From positions 62,001 to 126,000 of the forward strand of contig JAEEZS010000081.1 of assembly GCA_016291905.1 (NCBI GenBank): a stretch of 64,000 nucleotides of DNA. Reading direction: 5' to 3'. A model generated the notes under the pieces. The model was not told the origin of the DNA, searched no databases, and worked only from the letters and a program-made list of their open reading frames with translations. The position numbers and the translations under genes were made by a program. Origin of the DNA: Bacteroidaceae bacterium. Its GTDB lineage: Bacteria > Bacteroidota > Bacteroidia > Bacteroidales > Bacteroidaceae. Below are positions 42,922 through 53,192 of the stretch, one piece after another; within the stretch, counting starts at the first letter, position 1, and each line of letters starts with the position of its first letter.

Positions 42922-43788
42922 CTATTTTGATGAGTAATTTTGTACCTTTTTCAGACGGATGGCGCGAATGCCCGGACATGATTTGCGCGAGCTGAGCATT
43001 GCCGACAATGAGCGCGGCTCCACTATGACCTTGCCTACGGCAGAGGAGGCATGGAGCAGACGCAACTCACCTTGTTCCTTAACCACAATGCCAAGATGGG
43101 AGACATCCAGCCCCTTCACCGTCGTCAGTAGGGCAACCACATCGCCTTCCTGAAGCATGGCAAAAAGTAGAGTATTCGCTTTAGGGATGTATCGGACAGA
43201 ATAGCCGTTATAGTGTTTCTCGATGTCACTTATTTGAGAGATTACCTGGGGATTCCCTTTCAAGGCTGGATAGCTGTCGGGGTACGTGCTCATAAATGAG
43301 AGCGACACTTTCTGCTGGGGGCAACGGGCATCGTCCGCAGCAGGCAGGAGATCAAACCATTCGGCATTGTCTTGAGCGAAGTCGGTGAAGTAATGCAAAC
43401 GCGAGGCATAGCCGTCCAACGCCCCGCATCGGTAGCGCAACTCCGTCAGCCAGCGGCAAAAGGCTGCATAGTCTGTTTCGCCATGCAAGACAGTCAATGT
43501 AAGAGCCAGCACTTGGTCCACAAACGTCGTGCAATCCACTTCACGCGTATTCACGACAAGCGCTTCGTCAGGAGCGTTCACTTCGAGTGTTCCGCCCACG
43601 TAAGGCCTGCCCAGAAACTCCTTGCCAATGGCTGCCACCAACGTCCCCGCATCTTTCGTCATAGCCACATCGCATACCGATGCTTCGGCATATTTCTTCA
43701 GCACCTGTTCCACAAACAGGCTGTCCGTCGGCTCTGCATGCAAAGCCGACGTCAACAAGAGAAGAAGCAAGGGGACTATCCGTTTCAT
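42922..43788 (-). CDS. DUF1460 (NlpC/P60-like amidase) protein
   Basis: 288 residues with a signal peptide (1-19, LHAEP). The DUF1460 core is visible: FLGRPYVGGTLEV, LVVNTREVDCTTFVDQ with nucleophile Cys86, and the His region VSHLGIVVKEQGEL. DUF1460 members are cell-wall amidase-like enzymes acting on peptidoglycan stem peptides. It lies 10 bases before CobW on the minus strand and directly abuts the pseudouridine synthase gene, so three genes share a transcript. Confidence 0.82.
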   Translation of the reverse strand: MKRIVPLLLLLLTSALHAEPTDSLFVEQVLKKYAEASVCDVAMTKDAGTLVAAIGKEFLGRPYVGGTLEVNAPDEALVVNTREVDCTTFVDQVLALTLTVLHGETDYAAFCRWLTELRYRCGALDGYASRLHYFTDFAQDNAEWFDLLPAADDARCPQQKVSLSFMSTYPDSYPALKGNPQVISQISDIEKHYNGYSVRYIPKANTLLFAMLQEGDVVALLTTVKGLDVSHLGIVVKEQGELRLLHASSAVGKVIVEPRSLSAMLSSRKSCPGIRAIRLKKVQNYSSK

Positions 43789-44706
43789 CTATCGTGTGGA
43801 GGAATAAAACGACTTCGGAGCAGGCAAGTCAAACGAAAGCAGTTCGTGCGTCACAGGATGCACCAGCGAGAGTCGATAATTGTGCAGCATCAGGCGCGAG
43901 GCAGGGCTGGTCGTTGCTCCGTACTTTCGGTCGCCAGCCACAGGGCAGCCAATCTCTGCCAATTGGACACGAATTTGGTTTTTACGTCCAGTAAACAAAT
44001 GAACGTCAAGCAACGAATGATGTCCATTTGTCTGGACGATAGCATAGCGTGTCACGGCTAGTTTGGCTTCTGGGGGAATCTTTTCGCTGTGTACGACATG
44101 GACGCGATAGGAGCTATCCTCCAAGAGATAGTGTCGCAACTCATCATGCTCGTTGGCAGGCACGCCCTCCACAACGGCATAATAACTGCGCTCGCGTACA
44201 AAGGTATCCCACTGGTAGCGTAACGTGCGCTGCACATTGCCGTCCTTGGCAAAGACCAAGATGCCCGAGGTGTATTGGTCGAGACGGTGGCAAACGTACG
44301 CCGTGCTGCGCGGGTCTTTCTGCTTCATGTAATCCGTCAGCAGGCTCCACGCCGTACGCTCTTCCCCACCCTCACGGCCTACGGATAGCATCCCCGACGG
44401 CTTTTCGATAGCAATCAGGTAGTCATCTTCGTAAAGAATATGCACACGGTTGTCTCTCACGACGGCAAAGGGGCGGGTGAAGTTGATAGAGACTCTGTCA
44501 GAAGGGGTCAGCGGCATGTCAAACTGCGTTACCGTCGTCCCGTTCACTTGCACATGATAGTGGGCAAGCATGGACTTGACGTCGCTGCGGCTCTTAGGTG
44601 CCAACACTTCCAGGAGGAATGGGAGCAGCGTCATGTCCTCTGTCGGACAGTAGTCGAACACCACAGGCTGACCTTTTTTTCCGTATCGTTTTTGTTTCAT
44701 TGTCAA
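43789..44706 (-). CDS. RluA-family pseudouridine synthase
   Basis: 305 residues (ATG 44706, alternatively 44700). An S4-like N-terminal part (SDVKSMLAHYHVQVNGTTV) is followed by the catalytic motif VCHRLDQYTSGILVFAKD with the active Asp, and the distal TGRKNQIRVQLAEIGCPVAGDRKYG. It isomerises uridines in rRNA or tRNA; the RluC/D versus RluA subtype cannot be decided. Its stop touches the DUF1460 start and its start lies 13 bases before the TamB stop. Confidence 0.92.
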   Translation of the reverse strand: MTMKQKRYGKKGQPVVFDYCPTEDMTLLPFLLEVLAPKSRSDVKSMLAHYHVQVNGTTVTQFDMPLTPSDRVSINFTRPFAVVRDNRVHILYEDDYLIAIEKPSGMLSVGREGGEERTAWSLLTDYMKQKDPRSTAYVCHRLDQYTSGILVFAKDGNVQRTLRYQWDTFVRERSYYAVVEGVPANEHDELRHYLLEDSSYRVHVVHSEKIPPEAKLAVTRYAIVQTNGHHSLLDVHLFTGRKNQIRVQLAEIGCPVAGDRKYGATTSPASRLMLHNYRLSLVHPVTHELLSFDLPAPKSFYSSTR

Positions 44707-44719
44707 TTTAGAAATGGGG

Positions 44720-47700
44720 TTATGGGACTAAAGTGGTATCTGAGGAGTTGGTTGTCAGCGTATCCGCAGGGACTTCGGCTGGCGCGGATTGGCGAGGGCG
44801 AGAGAAACCGTCGAAATCACGATTAAACATCAGTCCGATGCCCTGCGTCGTGAGCGAAGTCTTTGAGAAGTAACGGTCATTGGTTCTGTTATAGCCTTTC
44901 AGCCAAAGGTTCGACCTCGGAAAGAGCAGGTAACGGATATCGAAATCACCAATGAAGTTGCTGGCATACATGGGATTGTCACGATAGCCAAAGTTACCGT
45001 TCACCAGCAGGCGGTTGTTCAGCAAGCGTCCTTCCAACACTCCCTCTACTTCCATATTGCCCATGGTCAATTCCTCGCTGGAGTAGTTTCCAAGCAGGTT
45101 GTCCGACTTGATGCTGCTCGACAGGCTCCAGTTCTCGCTCGGAAGCAGGTTGGAGATAAGCGAGTTGATTTGACTGGACACCGTGGAACTCAGCAACGAC
45201 TGCATGGCGGCAACACCGCCCTGTGTTCCCTGCGTAGAGGCCTGCGAAAAGTCGTAGGTGTAGAACTTGCTCAAGCCAAGCAGGTAGATGAACTGCAGAT
45301 TCATTTGCTCTTCCGTAGCAGTATAGGTGCGGAGCAGGGTCTTTTGTTCCTCGGTGCCCTGCGGCAATTCGATGTTAAACGTCAATTGCGGAGCATTCGG
45401 CGTGCCTCCGATGCCCAACAGACAGTTCACTCGCACGCTGCCCATCGATGCAGCGTCGGCACTCAAGTCAGCCAACGAGACGCTGTTCACCGTGTGCGAA
45501 GCCGTGATGTTTAGTCGTGCTTCCAACGGGTCGCCATCAAACTCTACCGTCGAGCCATTCACCACGTCGAACTTTTTGGTGACTAGGTCTTGGATGTTCA
45601 GGTTGTAGTCACCCCTCATCAGCGTGTAGGTACCATACAGACCGATGTTGTCATTTCTCATTCTAATGTTGAGCCGGCCCGAACCCTTTGCCTTAATAGC
45701 ATCGTCGGTAGCAGCATCAGTCACCAGGCGGATGTCGGCGTCAGGAGTGATATTGGCATTGACATTTATCCACACATCAGGCTGCACAGAGCGTTGTCCG
45801 CTGCCCGTACGGGATGTGGATGTGCGTCGGCGCAAAAGCTCACTACCCGTCTGCGCCCTAATCCGCTCCAACCTGAGCTGGATTTCCTGGTCAGAAGGTA
45901 TCGTGTCGCGGTCGCGGAAGCGAATGAAATCGGCATCGGAAGTCGTGCTGCTGCCAAGGTTCAAAGCAAAGAAAGAGTTGGGACGCGTTTCGGCATCCAC
46001 ATCCACATTCAGGCTGTTGCTGCTTTCGGAGCCCCACACATGTATCTTTCCATCGGCATAGATAGACATCCAGAAGGGATCCACGCCGGTATTCGGTAGG
46101 TTCATCGCCTGAACGTTGTTTGTCCTCACGGTGAGGTCGTATCCCCAATTCTGAAGGTGCGAGTGCGTGATATCGCCGCTCAGAATGGCGGAGTGCGGTT
46201 CGGCTGTCGGGGCGTAAGACGAGGTATGGTTGTAAAGGGGGTTATAGGCCGTGTCGAAAATCCGGAGGTCTTCAAAGCGGATGGCACCCGGGACGAAATT
46301 GATGTAGTCGTCAAACTCGTACTTCACATTCGTGGGCACAAGGGTAAACGTGGCATTTTGCGCTCTCAGCCTGCCCTCCACATCCAATCCGGTGAAGGGG
46401 CCGTGGATGTGAAGCGTGCCGAATCCCCTACCCTGTACGTCAGACATGATGCCCACCAGCATGGAATTCAAGAAGCTGACGTCCGTGCTGTCGGCCTTGA
46501 TTGTCAAGTCGAGGTTCTTCTCGGCTATCGATGCCGTGCCATCAATGTTTGCCGTCGGCGAACTGACGTTAAAGAAAATTCCGCTGTCGTTATAGCCCAC
46601 CTGAGCAAGGGCATCGCCCAGCGAGGCGTCGCAGAACGTCAGGCTATCCACTTCTAAACGGGCGCCTACGCGAGGAGCCTGTGTCATCAGTCCTGCCACG
46701 TCGGCATGGCCCGAAATAACACCGCCGAAGGTCATTCCCTGCAGCTTCGCCAACGAGAGGAAGGGCGCCATGTCGATATTATTCAGCCGCACGGAGAGGC
46801 TATCGGCCTGCGGGGACGCTGCCGTCGGATGGGCAACAACGGTACCGTCAAGTGTGAGATACTGCGCCCCACTCGTAAGCCTAAAGCCCTCTACGCCATA
46901 CGCAGCTTCCGAAAGGACAGCTTTAAAGGGCGAGAGCAACCAAGCCTCATTATTAATAACGGCTGTCGAAGGCTTACCTGTCAGTGTTGTTTCAAGCCTT
47001 CCTAACGCATCTTTGGCGAAATCAGCTTTCGCATGAAGATTCCCTTCGAAAAAGCCTTTGACGGAGTTGCGCCATTCAGCATCAAGTTCGATGTCGTCGT
47101 TGACCAGCGTAGCCAAAACGTCTGCCACCAACGCCTTTCCGTCCTTTTCCACCTTCTCTCCTCCTGCTTGCAGACGCATAGCGGAGCCGTTCTCGTTGGA
47201 AATGTTTAACGTCAGGTTGCGGAATTGTGTTTCGTCGTACCGCAGTTGGGGGACGTCAACGTTAAGCTTCAGGATACCCCTATCCTCGTGCAGAGCGCCA
47301 TCGAGGCGCATTGGATAGTTGGCTTTTACGGGGATAAAGAAGAGTTCGTCAAGTAGGGACAAATCGTTTACCGTAGCCTGGAAGGTGAGCACATTGGCAT
47401 TACCCGCGCGAGCTGCTTTGTCGGCTCGTTGGGCGGCTTTCGCTCCCTTGGGCATCAGCACCGACAGCAACGTAGGCTCGTAGTCCATCAGCAGGTTATA
47501 CACGCTGCCCAAAAGATTCTCTGGCGTGAAGTAGCCCGAGGCGCGGAGCTGCATGAAATCGGAATCAATGGTGTAGAGCTGCTGCGCCCCGTTGGGGTAC
47601 GAGCCAAGACGGAAGTGGTTCATCGTCCAGCGGTGTGCAGGGTCTTCCATCTGCAGGCTGTCGAGGGAGAGCTGACCACGAAGGGCATCCAGCGAGTTTC

Positions 47701-49384
47701 CTTTGAAGTTGCCGTTGACGCTAAACGCAAAGCGCGATAACTCGTGTTTGTCCGTCAGGTGGAGGTTATAGAGATTGAGCTTCGACACGTCGGCGTTGAG
47801 TTGATAGCTGTTCTGCACGCCTTTCGCATCATATTCCGCTGCCAGCTGTGTGTGCACGTTCGGGTCGTTTACTTTCATCGTGGCTTTTAGCCGGTTATCG
47901 GCCCAAGTGCCATTCAAGAGAATGGGGCTGTAGGTGTAGTTCTTAAAATCAATTGACGTTATCTCCCCATCAAGGGAAGCCTCACGTACGCTTTCCGTCA
48001 GCAGGTTTTTCGTGCTTGCGTTTTCCGCGGAGAAGAGTTTCTTTGCAAGTATGCCGTTCAGGTTCAGCGAAGCCGTCATCTTGCCAAGCTCGCTATTCTC
48101 CAATGCCTTCCCCAGCTCCAGCGAGCGGGTATCGACGGAGGCAGAGAAGCGTCCGCCCTTCAGCGCCGCCTTCACGTCGGCCTCGCCCAAGTCGGCTTTC
48201 AGCGAGAGATTTGCCAACGCCTGCTCGGGTGTCCTGTCCGCAGCAAACTGCATGGTGGTTTCGCCCGTAAGCTGTGTGTTACCCAGCCGCGCCTCCAAAT
48301 CCTCGCAGAAGGGGCGCAACGTCGTGCCGCACTTCGCATCCACCGCCCCAAGCAGCCCCTGCAGGGAATTCCAGCCCATAGGCGTTACCGACAGACGAAG
48401 CAGCTTCCCATCGACATACGAAGGCGTGCCCTCCCCCTGCAGCATCAGATCCACGTCCCTGCGCCCCAGACGCACAATAAGACGAGGCAAATCGAAGCGC
48501 CCGTCAGCTCCCCCCTTAAAAGAAGAACTCAGCGTCAGCTTCGTCGCGTTGTCGCGCAGCCCAGGCACAAAGGCGCTGAAGTCCGAGGCTGTCAGCGTGG
48601 AAGACGGTATATCGCCCTTCAGGCGAAGGGGCGCCTCCTCACGGTAGTCGGCAAAGAGCGAATCGACGCGCAGCTCCGACGCGGGTAGGCGCAAATTGAA
48701 ACCCACAAGCGTTGCCCCTTGCTGGTTGGCTACCACGCGGAACGTTATGTCGTCCAATCGAAAACCGCTCTTCTCTTTCAGCGAAAACTGGCGCATCATC
48801 ACGCTCAGCGTATCCTGTGACAGAGCCTTCAGCGACAGGTGGGCATTCAGGTCACTCACATCCAAGTGCGAGAGGTTGAACTCCGCAGGAGTCTCCGGCT
48901 CGGAAAGGATGTCGTACTTCAGATGCGCTCCACGGATAATAAGCGAGTTTATCTGGATATCGGGGATTTTTGCTTCCTTCCCCGTGCTGAAGGCGTCAAT
49001 TAGGAACTGGTAGTTGGGCACAGCACCTATGGAATCCGCTCGCACGGCAATCGTCGGGTTGTAGAGGCGGATGTTGCGGACAGCGATATGCTTGCCGCCA
49101 AACAACGAGCGCCAGTTCAGCTTTACCGCAAGCCTGTCGGCTGTGAGCAAAGGCTCGCCTTCAAGGTCGTCAAGCCGCAGGCTGTCCAAGAATACGTCTG
49201 CCGGCAGACGCCAGCGGAGTCCGTCGAGCACCACGTGCGTACCTATCCTGTCCTCAAGCGCATTTGCCACAGCCACAGCCGTGCGACGCTGCACCCACGG
49301 CAAATGGATGATCAGCACCAGGAGCAGTATCACGACGCATAGCGCCCTGAACACTCCACGAATTCGACTGCTTGCCTTGCTCAT
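44720..49384 (-). CDS. tamB: Translocation and assembly module TamB (DUF490)
   Basis: 1554 residues. One N-terminal transmembrane helix (13-28, ALCVVILLLVLIIHLPW) followed by repetitive beta-helical sequence typical of AsmA/TamB proteins and the C-terminal DUF490 region (GGTPNAPQLTFNIELPQGTEEQ ... NPMYASNFIGDFDIRYLLFPRSNLWLKGYNRTNDRYF). The family bridges inner and outer membranes and transports lipids or assists barrel assembly. The usual partner TamA/BamA homologue is not in the window. First gene of a run that includes the Rlu, DUF1460 and CobW genes. Confidence 0.9.
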   Translation of the reverse strand: MSKASSRIRGVFRALCVVILLLVLIIHLPWVQRRTAVAVANALEDRIGTHVVLDGLRWRLPADVFLDSLRLDDLEGEPLLTADRLAVKLNWRSLFGGKHIAVRNIRLYNPTIAVRADSIGAVPNYQFLIDAFSTGKEAKIPDIQINSLIIRGAHLKYDILSEPETPAEFNLSHLDVSDLNAHLSLKALSQDTLSVMMRQFSLKEKSGFRLDDITFRVVANQQGATLVGFNLRLPASELRVDSLFADYREEAPLRLKGDIPSSTLTASDFSAFVPGLRDNATKLTLSSSFKGGADGRFDLPRLIVRLGRRDVDLMLQGEGTPSYVDGKLLRLSVTPMGWNSLQGLLGAVDAKCGTTLRPFCEDLEARLGNTQLTGETTMQFAADRTPEQALANLSLKADLGEADVKAALKGGRFSASVDTRSLELGKALENSELGKMTASLNLNGILAKKLFSAENASTKNLLTESVREASLDGEITSIDFKNYTYSPILLNGTWADNRLKATMKVNDPNVHTQLAAEYDAKGVQNSYQLNADVSKLNLYNLHLTDKHELSRFAFSVNGNFKGNSLDALRGQLSLDSLQMEDPAHRWTMNHFRLGSYPNGAQQLYTIDSDFMQLRASGYFTPENLLGSVYNLLMDYEPTLLSVLMPKGAKAAQRADKAARAGNANVLTFQATVNDLSLLDELFFIPVKANYPMRLDGALHEDRGILKLNVDVPQLRYDETQFRNLTLNISNENGSAMRLQAGGEKVEKDGKALVADVLATLVNDDIELDAEWRNSVKGFFEGNLHAKADFAKDALGRLETTLTGKPSTAVINNEAWLLSPFKAVLSEAAYGVEGFRLTSGAQYLTLDGTVVAHPTAASPQADSLSVRLNNIDMAPFLSLAKLQGMTFGGVISGHADVAGLMTQAPRVGARLEVDSLTFCDASLGDALAQVGYNDSGIFFNVSSPTANIDGTASIAEKNLDLTIKADSTDVSFLNSMLVGIMSDVQGRGFGTLHIHGPFTGLDVEGRLRAQNATFTLVPTNVKYEFDDYINFVPGAIRFEDLRIFDTAYNPLYNHTSSYAPTAEPHSAILSGDITHSHLQNWGYDLTVRTNNVQAMNLPNTGVDPFWMSIYADGKIHVWGSESSNSLNVDVDAETRPNSFFALNLGSSTTSDADFIRFRDRDTIPSDQEIQLRLERIRAQTGSELLRRRTSTSRTGSGQRSVQPDVWINVNANITPDADIRLVTDAATDDAIKAKGSGRLNIRMRNDNIGLYGTYTLMRGDYNLNIQDLVTKKFDVVNGSTVEFDGDPLEARLNITASHTVNSVSLADLSADAASMGSVRVNCLLGIGGTPNAPQLTFNIELPQGTEEQKTLLRTYTATEEQMNLQFIYLLGLSKFYTYDFSQASTQGTQGGVAAMQSLLSSTVSSQINSLISNLLPSENWSLSSSIKSDNLLGNYSSEELTMGNMEVEGVLEGRLLNNRLLVNGNFGYRDNPMYASNFIGDFDIRYLLFPRSNLWLKGYNRTNDRYFSKTSLTTQGIGLMFNRDFDGFSRPRQSAPAEVPADTLTTNSSDTTLVP

Positions 49385-49584
49385 TTCTGGTACGGTTTTG
49401 CAATAAAACTTGCAAAAATACGAAAGAATTCCGAACCTGCCAACAGAAGAGCCTTTTTTTTATAAAAAAAGAGTGTGAGCCGAAGTTTAAGGCAGAACAC
49501 ACAAATAAGGTTGCCACTCAATCAGAAAAATGAGTCGCGCTGTAAGTAGGCAACTTTTGAAATAACAAATCAAATGTTGTTATT

Positions 49585-49672
49585 GTACCAAACGGGTTGG
49601 GACACGTGTCCCAACGGGTTAGGTAAGGTGTCCCAACGGGTTAGGACACGTGTCCTAACGGGTTTGGTACAA
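49585..49672. repeat. 22-bp tandem array, four units
   Basis: AACGGG at 49591, 49613, 49635 and 49657, exactly 22 bases apart. Between them lies the palindrome GGACACGTGTCC, complete twice and decayed once. It is in the 479-base divergent gap 49385-49863 between tamB and nqrA; the rest of the gap holds only the nqr promoter. Confidence 0.8.
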
Positions 49673-49787
49673 CAAGAAAAGACTGGTTTCGCATTCGAAA
49701 TTCTGCTTTTGCGAAGTTGCCCGCTTTGTTGCGAAGGGAGAAAACTGCTTTCCCGTTATACCTTTTTAAAAAAAGAGCGTGAAAGTC

Positions 49788-49818
49788 TTTCAAAGGTGGA
49801 TTTTTTTTAGTAATTTTG
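49788..49818 (+). promoter_or_regulatory. Promoter of the nqr operon
   Basis: TTTC (49788-49791), 19 bases, TAATTTTG (49811-49818); 45 bases before the nqrA ATG. Confidence 0.55.
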
Positions 49819-49863
49819 CAGCGTTTTACTGAAGAATAATAGTATTTCAATTTTCAATAAACT

Positions 49864-51216
49864 ATGCCAGAAGTAATTAGATTACGAAAAGGCCTTGACA
49901 TCAAGCTGAAGGGGGCTGCCCCTACGGCGGAATGCGTCGTGCTGCCGGAGGCATCGGGCTATGCGCTCGTGCCGGACGACTTCACGGGCATCACGCCGAA
50001 GGTGGTGGTTGCCGCAGGCGATAAGGTCAAGGCGGGCGATGCCTTGTTTGTTGACAAATGGCATCCCGCACTGAAATTTGTGAGTCCTGTCTCCGGCGTG
50101 GTAGCAGCGGTGAACCGCGGCCTGCGCAGGAAGGTGATGAGCATCGTTGTCGCGCCCGACGGCAAGAACGAGTCGGTGACGTTCGGCACAAAGAGCGTGC
50201 ACAGCCTGACCCCGGAGCAAGTGAAAACGGCTCTGCTGGAGAGTGGCTTGTTTGCCTTCGTGCGCCAGCGCCCCTACGACATTGTAGCCAACCCCGAAAC
50301 AACGCCCAAGGCGGTGTTTGTGAGCGCATTCGACTCTGCGCCGTTGGCTCCCGATTTTGAGGTGGTGCTGAAGGGACACGAAGCCGATTGGCAGGCGGGC
50401 CTGAGCGCCCTTGCCAAGCTGGCTCCGACGTTCCTGGGCATCAGCAAACGCCAGACAGCCAAGGCGCTGACGGAGGCACAGAACGTGAATATAACCGCCT
50501 TCCGCGGCCCGCATCCCGCAGGCAACGTGGGCGTGCAGATCAACCACGTACGCCCCGTCAACAAAGGCGAGGTGGTGTGGACGGTTGCTGCGCAGGACGT
50601 CATCATGATAGGCTCGCTGTTCAACAAGGGTGCCGTCGACTTCACACGCACTATTGCCCTTGCAGGCACAGGCCTTTCGACGCCGACGTACGCCCGCGTG
50701 ACGCTGGGTGCCCGCATGGCCGACGTGCTGGGTGACAACATCCGCATCGACCGTCACTACCGCATCATTGGCGGTAACGTCCTCACGGGCCGGGTTGTCA
50801 AGAAAGAACAATGGCTGCCGGCCTTTGCCAACATGGTTACCGTCATCCCCGAGGGCGACGACACCAATGAGCTGCTGGGCTGGATTGCCCCGAGGTTCAA
50901 CCACTTCAGCGTGAGCCGCACGTTCATGAGCTTCCTGACGCCGAAGCGTGCCTACGACATCGACGCCCGCGTGAAGGGCGGCGAGAGGCACATGATTGCC
51001 TCCGGCGAGTACGACAAGGTCTTCCCGATGGACATCTACCCCGAATACCTCATCAAGGCCATCATCACGGGCGACGTGGACAAGATGGAGGCGATGGGCA
51101 TCTACGAGGTGGCGCCCGAGGACTTTGCCCTGTGTGAGTTTGTAGATTCTTCAAAACTGGAGCTGCAGCGCATCGTCCGCGAAGGACTGAACAAGCTGCG
51201 GGCCGAAATGGAATAA
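49864..51216 (+). CDS. nqrA: Na+-NQR subunit A
   Basis: 450 residues, peripheral quinone-site subunit of the Na+-translocating NADH:quinone oxidoreductase. Opening RLRKGLDIKLKG, the biotinyl-lipoyl-like AAGDKVKAGDALFVDK, PGGR-like FRGPHPAGNVGVQI and the C-terminal IYPEYLIKAIITGDVDKMEAMGIYEVAPEDFALCEFVD are family hallmarks. It distinguishes this operon from RNF, which has RnfC instead. First gene of nqrABCDEF; nqrB starts four bases after its stop. Confidence 0.96.
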   Translation: MPEVIRLRKGLDIKLKGAAPTAECVVLPEASGYALVPDDFTGITPKVVVAAGDKVKAGDALFVDKWHPALKFVSPVSGVVAAVNRGLRRKVMSIVVAPDGKNESVTFGTKSVHSLTPEQVKTALLESGLFAFVRQRPYDIVANPETTPKAVFVSAFDSAPLAPDFEVVLKGHEADWQAGLSALAKLAPTFLGISKRQTAKALTEAQNVNITAFRGPHPAGNVGVQINHVRPVNKGEVVWTVAAQDVIMIGSLFNKGAVDFTRTIALAGTGLSTPTYARVTLGARMADVLGDNIRIDRHYRIIGGNVLTGRVVKKEQWLPAFANMVTVIPEGDDTNELLGWIAPRFNHFSVSRTFMSFLTPKRAYDIDARVKGGERHMIASGEYDKVFPMDIYPEYLIKAIITGDVDKMEAMGIYEVAPEDFALCEFVDSSKLELQRIVREGLNKLRAEME

Positions 51217-51220
51217 GACT

Positions 51221-52426
51221 ATGGGACTGAAACAGTTTAACTACAATCTGCGCCGCTTTGTCAACCAGATAAAGCCCAACGTTATGGAAGGCGGCAAGTT
51301 CCATGCCTTCCGTTCGCTCTTCGAAGGCTTCGAGACCTTCCTCTTCGTGCCCAACGAAACCAGCAAGGCAGGAGGCGTCAACATCCACGACTCGTTCGAC
51401 TCGAAGCGTCTGATGATTCTCGTGGTCATCGCCTTGGTGCCCGCCATGCTGTTCGGTATGTACAACATCGGTTACCAGAATATGGCCTTGGGCGCCTCAA
51501 TGGGCGTCGCTGCCAAGTACACGGGCTTCTGGGCCACCTTTGCCTACGGCCTGCTGGCCTACCTGCCCAACTTCATCCTGGCCTACGTGACGGGTCTTGC
51601 CATTGAGTTCACCGTAGCCCAATGGAAGGGTGAGGAGATTCACGAGGGCTTCCTCGTCACGGGATTCATCATCCCCCTCATCATCCCCATCACCACTCCC
51701 TGGTGGATAGTGATACTGGCTACGGCGTTTGCCGTCATCTTCGCGAAGGAAATCTTCGGCGGCACTGGCATGAACATCTTCAATGTGGCGCTCATCACAC
51801 GTGCCTTCATCTTCTTCGCCTACCCCAGCGTTATCAGCGGCGACTCGGTGTGGGTGCTCGACCACACGATCTTCGGCCTCGGCTGCAACCTGCCCGACGG
51901 CGCCACATGCGCCACTCCGCTGGGAGAGGCTGCCGTCACAGGCGCTACAGCATTCGACTGGAACATGGTGTGGGGCTTCATCCCCGGCTCTGTGGGTGAA
52001 ACCAGCATCATCGCCATTGCCCTTGGCGCCCTGCTGCTCATCGGCACTGGCATCAGCAGCTGGAAGACCACGCTGAGCATCTTCGCCGGCGGTGCCCTCA
52101 TGGCGTTCATCTTCAACAAGACGGGCGACACGCAGAACGCCGTTGCCATGATGCCTTGGTACCAACACCTGGTGCTGGGCGGCTTCGCCTTCGGCGCCGT
52201 CTTCATGGCTACCGACCCTGTGACAAGCGCACGCACCGAGACGGGCAAGTGGATCTATGGCTTCCTCATCGGTGTTGTTGCCATCATCATCCGCGTGGCT
52301 AACCCGGGTTACCCCGAAGGCATGATGCTCGCCATCCTGCTTATGAACCTCTTTGCTCCGCTCATCGACTATTGCGTCTATCAGACCAACATCAGCCGAC
52401 GCGCCAAACGTATTGCTAAAAAATAA
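51221..52426 (+). CDS. nqrB: Na+-NQR subunit B
   Basis: 401 residues with about ten membrane helices. Carries covalent FMN on a Thr in a GAT motif, here VTGATAFDW near residue 243. FVPNETSKAGGVNIHDSFDSKRLM and the later ATDPVTSARTETGKWIYGF match the family. It is the main Na+ channel subunit. Directly follows nqrA. Confidence 0.95.
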   Translation: MGLKQFNYNLRRFVNQIKPNVMEGGKFHAFRSLFEGFETFLFVPNETSKAGGVNIHDSFDSKRLMILVVIALVPAMLFGMYNIGYQNMALGASMGVAAKYTGFWATFAYGLLAYLPNFILAYVTGLAIEFTVAQWKGEEIHEGFLVTGFIIPLIIPITTPWWIVILATAFAVIFAKEIFGGTGMNIFNVALITRAFIFFAYPSVISGDSVWVLDHTIFGLGCNLPDGATCATPLGEAAVTGATAFDWNMVWGFIPGSVGETSIIAIALGALLLIGTGISSWKTTLSIFAGGALMAFIFNKTGDTQNAVAMMPWYQHLVLGGFAFGAVFMATDPVTSARTETGKWIYGFLIGVVAIIIRVANPGYPEGMMLAILLMNLFAPLIDYCVYQTNISRRAKRIAKK

Positions 52427-52452
52427 TCATTGAACCCATCGAACATACCATT

Positions 52453-53172
52453 ATGAATACAAATAAAAATTCATATACCTTTATCTATGCTTCGATAGTC
52501 GTGATTATCGTAGCATTCCTGCTGGCATTCGTGTCGAGCGCGCTCCACAGCCGCCAGCAGAAGAACATCGACCTTGACAAGATGAAGCAGGTGCTTGCCT
52601 CGCTCAACGTCCGCAACGTCAAGGATGCCGAGGCTGCCTATAAGCAGTACATCGTCAGCGAGCAGTTGCTCAGTGCCGACGGCTCCGTCGCCACCTCCAC
52701 CCAGCCCTACCAGATGGGCGAAAAGGGAGGCGACAAGGGCTGCGCCTTCCTGTGCACCACGGCTGACATCCTCGACAAGCGCCCCGTCTTCGTAGCCAGT
52801 GTCGACGGCCAGACCAAGTACGTCTTTCCCCTCTACGGCAATGGACTTTGGGGTCCTATTTGGGGCTATGTTTCGCTGAACGCCGACCGTCAGACGGTCT
52901 ATGGCGTCTATTTCTCACACGCCAGCGAGACCCCTGGCCTCGGTGCTGAGATTACTAATTACGAGAAATTCCAGGTACCCTTCGGCGGCAAGCACGTCAT
53001 GAAGGACGGCAGCGTCGCGCTCTCCGTCGTCAAGAACGGCAACGTCAAGGACGCCGAGTTTGAAATCAACGGCCTCAGCGGCGCCACCTTCACCTCGAAG
53101 GGCGTGAGCGACATGCTGCAGAAAGACTTGAGTGCCTACGCGGCTTTCTTGGGAGTTGAGTCTAACCAATAA
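52453..53172 (+). CDS. nqrC: Na+-NQR subunit C
   Basis: 239 residues: one N-terminal membrane helix (8-29) and a periplasmic FMN-binding domain. The flavinylation motif is GLSGATFTSKGV near the C terminus (about 208-218), which needs the transferase ApbE, not found in the window. The HASETPGLGAEI segment is also diagnostic. Confidence 0.95.
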   Translation: MNTNKNSYTFIYASIVVIIVAFLLAFVSSALHSRQQKNIDLDKMKQVLASLNVRNVKDAEAAYKQYIVSEQLLSADGSVATSTQPYQMGEKGGDKGCAFLCTTADILDKRPVFVASVDGQTKYVFPLYGNGLWGPIWGYVSLNADRQTVYGVYFSHASETPGLGAEITNYEKFQVPFGGKHVMKDGSVALSVVKNGNVKDAEFEINGLSGATFTSKGVSDMLQKDLSAYAAFLGVESNQ

Positions 53173-53192
53173 AATAAGGAGGAAACAGAACT

